A stretch of 5,279 nucleotides of DNA, taken from assembly GCA_023391955.1 (NCBI GenBank), contig JAEWAA010000166.1, positions 1-5,279 of the forward strand. The letters run 5' to 3'. The position numbers and the translations under genes are program-made. Shown piece after piece: positions 1-4,953 of the stretch (its first letter is position 1; each line of letters starts with the position of its first letter). Origin of the DNA: Bacillota bacterium (lineage in GTDB: Bacteria > Bacillota > Bacilli > Paenibacillales > NBRC-103111). Under the pieces are notes generated by a model, which saw nothing but the letters and a program-made list of their open reading frames with translations, was not told where the DNA came from and searched no databases.

Positions 1-468
1 GAAGCGGCCCAGCACCGCCAGCAGCTTGGCAGCCGCGAGATACAAGGCGGCATGTGCGAAGGGAATCGCTGCCTCATCCGCAGAAGCCAGATACAGCGGC
101 CAGACCAATAGCAGCAGCAGCAGGGTAACCGCAGCCTGGAACACGAAGCTGTATACAATCGAGCTGGTCCACCAGCTGCGCAGCCTCCCTTCGGCCGGGG
201 CCAGGAATACCATATCCGCCTGCTTCATGAAGGTGCGGATTCCGGTCATCCCCAGGGGCAAAGCCAGCAGGGGCGTGGTAAACCTCCAGTAGGGAAACGC
301 CTCCGGCAGGCTCTGCAGAAACTTGCCGTAATAATAAGCACCTATTATAAAGAACATTAATAAAAATCCGGCGAAGCCGCTGCGGGCGGCGTAGCTGATA
401 TAGATGAAGCTCTCTTTCCAGAAAGCCGCCGCTCTTTTGCGCCACAGATCCGCGAAATCCTCCCTCAT
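1..468 (-). CDS. ecsB: EcsB-type ABC transporter membrane subunit, N-terminal 156 codons (cut by window edge)
   Basis: This is the membrane partner of the ATPase encoded just upstream. EcsA/EcsB form an ABC transporter in the cytoplasmic membrane; in B. subtilis its loss impairs secretion, competence, sporulation and the intramembrane protease RasP, but the substrate is not settled. The start is the ATG read leftward from 468. It overlaps the ecsA stop as ATGA, and a GGGAGG ribosome binding site (plus-strand 478-483) lies 9 bases upstream. The protein begins MREDFADLWRKRAAAFWKES, an EcsB-like cytoplasmic N-terminus with Trp and Lys/Arg. Hydrophobic segments follow at about residues 32-47 (GFAGFLLMFFIIGAYYYG), about 65-75 and about 106-128 (a run of five Leu). 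The stretch RTFMKQADMVFLAPAEGRL between the second and third segments matches the EcsB-family pattern of a short loop ending in FL-P-E. Full EcsB proteins are about 400 residues, so more than half lies outside. There is no frameshift in the visible part. The family call is by recognition of sequence and operon partner. Confidence 0.85.
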   Translation of the reverse strand, partial: MREDFADLWRKRAAAFWKESFIYISYAARSGFAGFLLMFFIIGAYYYGKFLQSLPEAFPYWRFTTPLLALPLGMTGIRTFMKQADMVFLAPAEGRLRSWWTSSIVYSFVFQAAVTLLLLLLVWPLYLASADEAAIPFAHAALYLAAAKLLAVLGRF

Positions 469-1217
469 CCGACGGCGCCTCCCGACGCAGCCAGCACACA
501 GAAGGCATCGTCCAGACTGCTGCCCGCCGGCAGTCCCGCCGCCTCCAGAATCTCCGGAAGGGTTCCTTTGGCGGCGATGCACCCTTGATGAAGAACAATG
601 AACTTGTCACAATAGCGCTCAATGGTGGACAAGATATGGGAGCTGATCAGAAAACTGGCACCCTTCTGCCGCATCTCCACCATCAGCTCCAGCAGGGAGC
701 GGATACCCAGGGGATCCAGGCCCAGAAACGGCTCATCTATAATATAGAGAGGCGGCTCCGTCAGGAAGGCGTTCATGATCATCACCTTCTGCTTCATCCC
801 TTTGGACAGATGGGCGGAGAAGCTGTCCTTTTTGCCCGTCATATGGAAGGTGTCCAGCAAAGTGGCGGACCGCTGCGCATACAAGGGCCGCTCCAGTCCG
901 TAAGCTCTTGCCGTCAGCTCCAGGTGCTCGCTGATGGTCAGTTCCTCATACAGCTCCGGGGACTCGGGCACATAGGCAAAGGAGGAGCGGTATTCCAAGG
1001 GAGCCTCGGCCAGGGTACGCCCGCGGACCCGGATTTCTCCCTTCTGGGGTTGGAGCAGCCCTAGAATATGCTTGATCGTGGTGCTTTTGCCGGCGCCGTT
1101 CAGTCCGATCATGCCCACCATCTCACCGGGAAATACGTCAAAATCCACATCCTTCAGAACAGGCTTGCGCGGGAAATACCCCCCGTACAACCCTTTTACC
1201 TGCAGCATCGGTTCCAA
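465..1217 (-). CDS. ecsA: EcsA-type ABC transporter ATP-binding protein
   Basis: This 250-residue cytoplasmic ATPase powers the EcsAB membrane transporter. All nucleotide-binding motifs are present: Walker A GLNGAGKST (38-46), signature LSKGMKQK (137-144), Walker B LYIIDEP (157-163, catalytic Glu162), D-loop GLDP (166-169) and switch His194. The Q-loop position reads YVPESPELYEEL, so a Glu (85) stands where most ABC ATPases have Gln. From memory B. subtilis EcsA has the same substitution, which supports the specific family call, as do LTARAYGL, KGMKQKVMIM and ERYCDKFI. Length matches EcsA (about 247 residues). The start chosen is TTG at 1217, because a GGGTGA site (plus-strand 1224-1229) sits 6 bases before it and the N-terminus then aligns with EcsA. 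An ATG three codons later (1208) is the alternative but would have 15-base spacing. The gene is translationally coupled to ecsB through ATGA. The ATPase assignment is essentially certain and the Ecs subtype is strongly supported. Confidence 0.93.
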   Translation of the reverse strand: MEPMLQVKGLYGGYFPRKPVLKDVDFDVFPGEMVGMIGLNGAGKSTTIKHILGLLQPQKGEIRVRGRTLAEAPLEYRSSFAYVPESPELYEELTISEHLELTARAYGLERPLYAQRSATLLDTFHMTGKKDSFSAHLSKGMKQKVMIMNAFLTEPPLYIIDEPFLGLDPLGIRSLLELMVEMRQKGASFLISSHILSTIERYCDKFIVLHQGCIAAKGTLPEILEAAGLPAGSSLDDAFCVLAASGGAVG

Positions 1218-1256
1218 ACCGTTTCACCCGCTTCTTACGTTATGTATTCTTCCGCT

Positions 1257-1286
1257 ATTATATAGAAAAAGCTCCGGGCGATGCAA
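1257..1286 (-). promoter_or_regulatory. ecsA: Candidate sigma-A promoter for ecsAB
   Basis: Read on the minus strand, TTGCAT (plus-strand 1281-1286) is followed after 18 bases by a perfect TATAAT (plus-strand 1257-1262). This would start transcription near 1250, about 33 bases before the ecsA TTG. The -10 box is ideal; the -35 matches only its first three bases. It is the only good promoter-like match close upstream of ecsA. Confidence 0.6.
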
Positions 1287-1290
1287 TTAA

Positions 1291-1660
1291 ACCGGGGACA
1301 AGATAGTGGAAATGGAAGGGAAAGGGAGGTCAAAACGGAAGGATTTGGTGCTGGAAAAAGTGCGGAGGACAGGGTATTGGAGGAGGTAAACAAACTGTAA
1401 ATATGATGGGAAATTAGCCCTTCGATGTCAAAATTTTTTGATAATTCTTTTAGGAAAGCAATAAAAAATTCATATTTAAGCCGTCATAAGCCATTGAAAT
1501 TAAGAAATAAAGAGATAATGGATAAAACGAGTGAGATAATGAGATAAAAAAACCATTTTTAATCGCATACATGGCTAATTTTAGCCGATTTATGGACTTT
1601 TCGCTATTTACAACTTTAGCTTGAGGCATTAATATACAACACATGATAACTTAATAGTGC
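1291..1660. other. Gene-free divergent spacer: purine-rich then AT-rich
   Basis: I find no convincing gene here. About 1300-1390 is strongly purine-rich on the plus strand and ends in a perfect ribosome-binding-site-like GGAGGAGGT (1379-1387) with no reading frame after it. A 25-codon basic frame (1312-1389) has no binding site of its own. About 1390-1660 is much richer in A/T than the flanking genes. It contains the 9-base direct repeat GAGATAATG (1512-1520 and 1533-1541), a third partial copy starting at 1541, and a short hairpin GGCTA-ATTT-TAGCC around 1574-1587. A 64-codon minus-strand frame (1450-1644) lacks a binding site and resembles nothing I know. Confidence 0.6.
1607..1635 (+). promoter_or_regulatory. 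Candidate sigma-A promoter for the riboswitch-yabE transcript
   Basis: TTTACA (1607-1612, five of six consensus bases) is followed after exactly 17 bases by TAATAT (1630-1635, four of six). Transcription would begin near 1642, about 30 bases before the riboswitch aptamer. An overlapping alternative is TTGAGG (1621-1626) with the extended -10 TGATAACTT (1644-1652). This spacer is AT-rich, so chance matches are likely. The riboswitch requires a promoter somewhere just upstream of it, which is the main reason for listing this one. Confidence 0.4.
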
Positions 1661-1671
1661 TTGCCAAATTT

Positions 1672-1863
1672 CCAATTCGCTGAGTTTCCATTTTGGAAAA
1701 CGGGGGAACCGAATGTGAACAGCTTCATGGCATTTGTGGAGGGCCTTGAAGTGACGGCACGGTTTTGGGGTGAATCCTGTAAGAGCCTGCTTTGCAGTCT
1801 TACAGGTAGGGCGACTCTTTCGTCCGAATCCGTCAGCTAACCTCGTAAGCGTTGAAGAGAGGA
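1672..1863 (+). promoter_or_regulatory. c-di-AMP riboswitch aptamer (ydaO/yuaA type)
   Basis: This RNA element binds cyclic di-AMP and in known cases lowers expression of the downstream gene when ligand is abundant. Conserved blocks are visible in the right order: CGGGGGAACCGAA (1701-1713), TTGGGGTGAATCCTGT (1765-1780), then CCGAATCCGTCAGCTAACC (1824-1842) and TCGTAAGCG (1843-1851), followed by GAGAGG (1857-1862). Supporting helices: closing CGCT (1678-1681) with AGCG (1848-1851); TTTCC (1685-1689) with GGAAA (1695-1699); CCTGTAAGA (1776-1784) with TCTTACAGG (1798-1806), continued by CTGC/GCAG; GGGCGA (1809-1814) with TCGTCC (1820-1825). About 45 additional bases are inserted as an arm at 1712-1759. 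The 5' and 3' limits are approximate. The family call rests on recognising these blocks and their order; the exact secondary structure is my hand fold. Confidence 0.9.
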
Positions 1864-1941
1864 TACTTGTCGTGCATTTTTATGCTTAGTTTGCCACGAG
1901 AAGATACCTCTTCACGGGGCTATTTATGTTGTCCCCCGTGA
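1854..1941 (+). promoter_or_regulatory. Probable riboswitch expression platform: two overlapping hairpins
   Basis: Hairpin A pairs GAAGAG (1854-1859) with CTCTTC (1908-1913), extended inward by imperfect pairing of GGATACTTGTCGTG with CACGAGAAGATACC, leaving a U-rich loop. Hairpin B pairs TCACGGGG (1912-1919) with CCCCGTGA (1934-1941). They share bases 1912-1913, and the 5' side of A uses the GAGAGG end of the aptamer, so folding of the three parts could be mutually influenced. Hairpin B is followed by UAUUCAUAAUU rather than a clean U-run, so it is at best a weak intrinsic terminator. The mechanism of control is therefore inferred. Confidence 0.45.
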
Positions 1942-2130
1942 TATTCATAATTCAACCGCTCATCCTATTCGCGAAGGAGGTGCTGCGCGAGGAGCCAGAT
2001 TCCGGCTGCAGCCTGCTTTGAATGCGAGGAGAATTGGTTTTTAAGCATGAAGTTATAATCAAACCAATAGTCACGTCAAAAGAACCCTGTATCATACCAG
2101 ACGGCGGACTATGAAGGAGGACCGATTGAA
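1942..2130 (+). promoter_or_regulatory. Remaining structured leader of yabE with GTG-deciding ribosome binding site
   Basis: This stretch lies between the riboswitch platform and the coding region. Visible elements are AAGGAGG at 1974-1980 inside the loop of a small TCGCG/CGCGA hairpin; the 10-base palindrome GGCTGCAGCC (2004-2013); and an 8-pair hairpin ATTGGTTT (2033-2040) with AAACCAAT (2061-2068). The working ribosome binding site is AAGGAGG at 2114-2120, 10 bases before GTG 2131. A 30-codon frame (ATG 2022 to TGA 2112-2114) ends exactly on that site but has no binding site of its own. Confidence 0.5.
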
Positions 2131-3273
2131 GTGGGCGCTATCCCTGTTCAGGAAACCCATGAAAAACGATCATCCAGCATGGCCTTCGCATTGCGATGGG
2201 AGCATGAAAACGGGCGCAGAATTATTATAGCAGCAGCTTTCTCGATCGCCTTAGCCTTCATGTTTTTCATGTTGTTGTACGGTACGGCTACCAAAAGCGT
2301 ATCCGTAGTGGTGGACGGACAAGAAACCGTGGTGGTAACCCGGCAAGATGTTCTTAAACACCTACTGGATGAAAAAGCAATTTCGTACGGTGAGAATGAC
2401 CGTATTTCCCTGCCTGTGGATACCAAGCTGCGGAATGGGGACGTCATTGTGCTGAATCACACCTCGCCGGTGCAATTGACTGCCGATGGAAAGACCTTAA
2501 CGTTGTATACAACCGGAAAGACGGTTGCAGGCGCTTTGGAGGATTTAAATATTGCGATGGACCCGCTGGATAAGATTTCACCCGCATTGGAGGAAAACTT
2601 AGACGTCGGGGAAGAGATCAAGATCGTCCGCGTCACCAAGGAAATCGCTGAGCAGTCGCAGCCGATTGCATTCGAAACGGTGAAGCAGAATGACAGCAGC
2701 CTGCTGAAGGGCAAGGAAGAGGTTGTTCAGGACGGTGTAGAAGGAACCAAGGTCATCAAAACAGAGAAGGTTTACGAGGATGGCGTTTTGGTGGCGGAAA
2801 ATAAGGTGGACGAAACGATTGCCGCCGAAAGCGTCAGCAAGGTGGTAGCCGTGGGCACCAAAGCTCCGGTGGTAACCGTGTTAAGCGCAAGCTCCCCTAA
2901 TGTGGATGAAGTCACCAAAAACGGGGTAAACTTTGGCTATAAGAAGATTTTGAACAATGTGACCTTGACGGCGTATTCCGCTGGTGTGGCCTCCACAGGC
3001 AAGGATGAGGATCACCCGCAATACGGTGTTACCTCTAGCGGCACGACTGTAACCGAGGGCCGTACCATTGCTGTGGATAAAAGTGTGATTCCCATGGGCT
3101 GGTGGGTCTATATCGAAGGCATCGGCTTCCGCCGTGCTGAGGATACAGGCAGCGCCATCAAGGGCAATAAGATCGACGTTTACTTCGACAGCAACGCTTA
3201 TGCCAACAAGTTCGGCACCAAGCGGGGTTATACGGTGTATGTGATCGGTCCGAAGAAGCCTGTTACCGACTAA
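2131..3273 (+). CDS. yabE: YabE-family cell-wall protein: membrane anchor, two DUF348, G5 and C-terminal 3D domain
   Basis: This is a predicted extracytoplasmic peptidoglycan-remodelling enzyme. Its 3D domain is the double-psi beta-barrel fold shared with MltA and Sps-type lytic transglycosylases. Order in 380 residues: short cytoplasmic N-terminus, one uncleaved membrane segment or signal anchor (about 31-50, after HENGRR), DUF348 repeats at about 55-110 and 112-168, a G5 module (about 169-245) and the 3D domain (about 275-375). The three diagnostic aspartates are Asp316 in IAVD, Asp338 in EDTG and Asp349 in IDVYFDS; LTAYSAG (279-285) begins the domain. G5 and DUF348 modules are associated with wall binding in resuscitation-promoting-factor-like proteins. 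It is shorter than B. subtilis YabE (about 437 residues), apparently with one DUF348 repeat fewer. The GTG start is chosen because AAGGAGG lies 10 bases upstream; the first ATG is 16 codons later without a site. A c-di-AMP riboswitch precedes it and a terminator follows. Enzymatic activity is inferred from the family. Confidence 0.92.
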   Translation: MGAIPVQETHEKRSSSMAFALRWEHENGRRIIIAAAFSIALAFMFFMLLYGTATKSVSVVVDGQETVVVTRQDVLKHLLDEKAISYGENDRISLPVDTKLRNGDVIVLNHTSPVQLTADGKTLTLYTTGKTVAGALEDLNIAMDPLDKISPALEENLDVGEEIKIVRVTKEIAEQSQPIAFETVKQNDSSLLKGKEEVVQDGVEGTKVIKTEKVYEDGVLVAENKVDETIAAESVSKVVAVGTKAPVVTVLSASSPNVDEVTKNGVNFGYKKILNNVTLTAYSAGVASTGKDEDHPQYGVTSSGTTVTEGRTIAVDKSVIPMGWWVYIEGIGFRRAEDTGSAIKGNKIDVYFDSNAYANKFGTKRGYTVYVIGPKKPVTD

Positions 3274-3321
3274 CGGGTTTGGATCTGTCCGGTTAGGGCT
3301 TGTTCCAAGTGGATACCTTCC

Positions 3322-3358
3322 GAGAAGAGGCTGCCGGCCTCTTCTCTTCCTGTTTATT
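3322..3358 (+). terminator. Intrinsic terminator after yabE (imperfect U-tract)
   Basis: A perfect 10-pair stem, GAGAAGAGGC (3322-3331) with GCCTCTTCTC (3337-3346), encloses the loop TGCCG and is followed by TTCCTGTTTATT. The stem is strong but the tail is interrupted by C and G, so some transcription may continue into rnmV, 32 bases downstream. No obvious promoter is visible between this hairpin and rnmV. Confidence 0.75.
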
Positions 3359-3390
3359 AAGACGAAGCGGCGAAGGGAAAAGTTGCGTCT

Positions 3391-3939
3391 ATGCTAAAAG
3401 AAATTATTGTGGTGGAGGGCAAATCCGATACGGCCGCCATCAAGCGTGCCGTGGAGGCCGAAACCATTGAAACCGGCGGCTCCGCCATCAATCAGGCCGT
3501 CTACGAAAAGATCCGTCTGGCCCTGGAGCGCAGGGGCGTTATTATCTTCACGGACCCCGATCATGCGGGAGAACGGCTGCGGCGGCTCATCACCGCCCGC
3601 TTCCCGGGCTGCAAGCAGGCTTTCCTGAGCCAGGAGGAAACCACCAAAAACGGCGATGTGGGTATTGAGAATGCGACCCCAGAGATGATCCGCAAGGCGC
3701 TGGAAAACCTGAAAACAGACTATCAGTCGGCCGAATCGGAAATCACCCAGGATGATCTGATGGACGCAGGACTTTTGGTTCATCCGGATGCGGCAGCCCG
3801 GCGGGAAGCGATGGGCAGGCTGCTCGGAATCGGCTATGCCAACGGCAAGCAATTCTTAAAAAGATGCCAGATGTTTCAAATTACACGGAAAGAATTCGAA
3901 GAAGCGCTGAAGCTTTTTCGTGAAGAGGGCTTCAAATGA
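3391..3939 (+). CDS. rnmV: Ribonuclease M5 (5S rRNA maturation)
   Basis: RNase M5 makes the final double-strand cuts that turn 5S rRNA precursor into mature 5S rRNA in low-GC Gram-positive bacteria; in B. subtilis it acts with ribosomal protein L18. The 182-residue length matches the family (about 186). The N-terminal Toprim domain carries the acidic metal-binding residues: Glu9 in VEGKSD (8-13), and Asp55 and Asp57 in DPDHAGE (55-61). GDVGIENA (88-95) is the family's conserved block after the Toprim core. The C-terminal half (about 96-182) is helical and charged, as expected for the part that contacts 5S rRNA. The start ATG has a modest GAAGGGA site (3372-3378), 12 bases upstream. The last four bases overlap the ksgA start (ATGA), so the two rRNA-processing genes are translationally coupled. 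Confidence 0.95.
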   Translation: MLKEIIVVEGKSDTAAIKRAVEAETIETGGSAINQAVYEKIRLALERRGVIIFTDPDHAGERLRRLITARFPGCKQAFLSQEETTKNGDVGIENATPEMIRKALENLKTDYQSAESEITQDDLMDAGLLVHPDAAARREAMGRLLGIGYANGKQFLKRCQMFQITRKEFEEALKLFREEGFK

Positions 3940-4835
3940 CAAAACCCCATTCCGCACAAACGGATGTTGCATCCCCGGCCAGAACGAAGGATGTCCTTGG
4001 CCGTTACGGCATTACAGCCAAGAAAAGCCTTGGCCAGAATTTTCTTGTAGATCTCAATATCCTGGGCAATATCGTGAATGCGGCTGAGCTGGACGAGTCC
4101 AAGGGCGCCTTGGAAATCGGCCCCGGACTGGGGGCTCTGACCCAGCAATTGGCTAAACGTGCGGGACGTGTGGTGGCAGTGGAGCTGGACCAGCGGATGC
4201 TGCCTGTTTTGGAGGAAACGCTGTCGGCCTACGGCAATGCGTCTGTGGTTCATGGGGATATTCTGAAGGTGGATCTGGATGAATTGTTCCAGCGTTACTT
4301 CACGGATGTGAAGGGCGTCAGCGTGGTGGCCAACCTGCCCTATTATGTGACTACGCCTATTGTCATGCGACTTTTGGAGGAGCATATCCCCCTGGAGAAT
4401 ATCGTGGTGATGATCCAGAAGGAAGTGGCGGACCGGATGGCGGCCAAACCTGGAACCAAGGATTACGGCAGTCTGAGTATTGCTGTGCAGTATTATTGCG
4501 AGCCTCAGGTGGTGGCCATTGTTCCCCGCACCGTCTTCATCCCCCAGCCCAATGTGGACTCCGCCGTGATCCGGCTGCGGCTGCGCAAGGCCCCGCCTGT
4601 CCAGGTATCGGATGAAGAGCTGTATTTTCAGGTGGTGCAGGCCTCCTTTACCCAACGAAGGAAAACCATCTTTAATAATCTTTTAACCCGGTTCTTCGGG
4701 AAAGAAACCCGCCATCTTCTGGAGCAAGCGTTGGAGAAGGCCGGAATTGATCCTATACGCCGCGGTGAGACATTGAGCCTCGAGGAGTTCGCACGCCTTA
4801 CGGAAGCCCTCCAGGAGGCTGGAATCAGCGTTTAA
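3936..4835 (+). CDS. rsmA (ksgA): 16S rRNA (adenine1518-N6/adenine1519-N6)-dimethyltransferase
   Basis: KsgA/RsmA transfers four methyl groups from S-adenosylmethionine to the two adjacent adenines in the 3' terminal hairpin of 16S rRNA, a late step and checkpoint in 30S assembly; loss gives kasugamycin resistance. The 299 residues are full length. Visible motifs: KKSLGQNFL (29-37, RNA and SAM contact), SAM motif I EIGPGLGALT (60-69), acidic motif II VELD (82-85), GDI (107-109), catalytic motif IV NLPYYVTTPI (133-142), FIPQPNVDSAV (201-211) and FTQRRKTIFNNL (238-249) in the C-terminal helical domain. The start ATG overlaps the rnmV stop and has AGAGGG (3924-3929) 6 bases upstream. An intrinsic terminator begins 9 bases after the stop, so rnmV-ksgA form a two-gene unit. 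Confidence 0.97.
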   Translation: MTKPHSAQTDVASPARTKDVLGRYGITAKKSLGQNFLVDLNILGNIVNAAELDESKGALEIGPGLGALTQQLAKRAGRVVAVELDQRMLPVLEETLSAYGNASVVHGDILKVDLDELFQRYFTDVKGVSVVANLPYYVTTPIVMRLLEEHIPLENIVVMIQKEVADRMAAKPGTKDYGSLSIAVQYYCEPQVVAIVPRTVFIPQPNVDSAVIRLRLRKAPPVQVSDEELYFQVVQASFTQRRKTIFNNLLTRFFGKETRHLLEQALEKAGIDPIRRGETLSLEEFARLTEALQEAGISV

Positions 4836-4843
4836 GCGCATTT

Positions 4844-4877
4844 ACTCCCCTTGCCGGCAGTCGGCGGGGGAGTTTTT
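4844..4877 (+). terminator. Intrinsic terminator after ksgA
   Basis: ACTCCCCT (4844-4851) pairs with GGGGGAGT (4866-4873), and GCCG (4853-4856) with CGGC (4862-4865), around the loop GCAGT. One T is bulged. The stem runs straight into a U-run (4873-4877). This is a strong rho-independent terminator separating the rRNA-processing genes from yabG. Confidence 0.9.
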
Positions 4878-4901
4878 GCTTGAATTCCTGATTTGTACCG
4901 C

Positions 4902-4929
4902 ACCAAACGCCCAGTCCCGCCATACGATA
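4902..4929 (+). promoter_or_regulatory. Candidate sigma-K promoter for yabG
   Basis: CATACGATA (4921-4929) matches the mother-cell -10 consensus CATANNNTA at every fixed base. ACC (4902-4904) lies 16 bases upstream, fitting the short AC-type -35 of sigma-K. Transcription would begin near 4936, giving a very short leader that begins about at the ribosome binding site. B. subtilis yabG is known to be transcribed by sigma-K RNA polymerase, so context and motif agree. Sigma-E recognises a similar -10 and is not excluded. Confidence 0.65.
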
Positions 4930-4953
4930 CATCGTGAGGAGGGGATAGGCGCA

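Noticed and set aside
74..622. Minus-strand 182-codon frame spanning the ecsA/ecsB junction
   Set aside because: It is out of frame with both motif-bearing genes; the true frames meet neatly through the ATGA overlap.
585..1064. Plus-strand open frame (159 codons) opposite ecsA
   Set aside because: It is antisense to a fully motif-complete ABC ATPase; the Gln/His/Gly-rich composition is a shadow signature.
1512..1547. CRISPR-like or satellite array from the GAGATAATG repeats
   Set aside because: Only two full 9-base copies plus a fragment, at irregular spacing; far too short and few for an array.
1450..1644. 64-codon minus-strand frame with hydrophobic stretches in the AT-rich spacer
   Set aside because: There is no ribosome binding site before its ATG (1644), no similarity I recognise, and hydrophobic translations are expected from AT-rich DNA.
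1942..2130. T-box or other tRNA-sensing leader
   Set aside because: No GGUGG-type T-box core sequence is present and the downstream gene is not an amino-acid gene; the c-di-AMP aptamer explains the conserved upstream part.
2131..3273. Sigma-X/M-type promoter for an antisense RNA to yabE, as known in B. subtilis
   Set aside because: I looked for a GAAAC-CGTC pair with 16-17 base spacing on the minus strand within and after yabE and saw none I could support.
3394..3852. Minus-strand frame (152 codons) opposite rnmV
   Set aside because: Complete overlap with rnmV and no domain or ribosome binding site of its own.
3876..4655. Long minus-strand open frame (259 codons) opposite ksgA
   Set aside because: It lies entirely antisense to unmistakable ksgA and the end of rnmV; its His/Gln-rich product is typical of a shadow frame in GC-rich codons and it has no recognisable domain.
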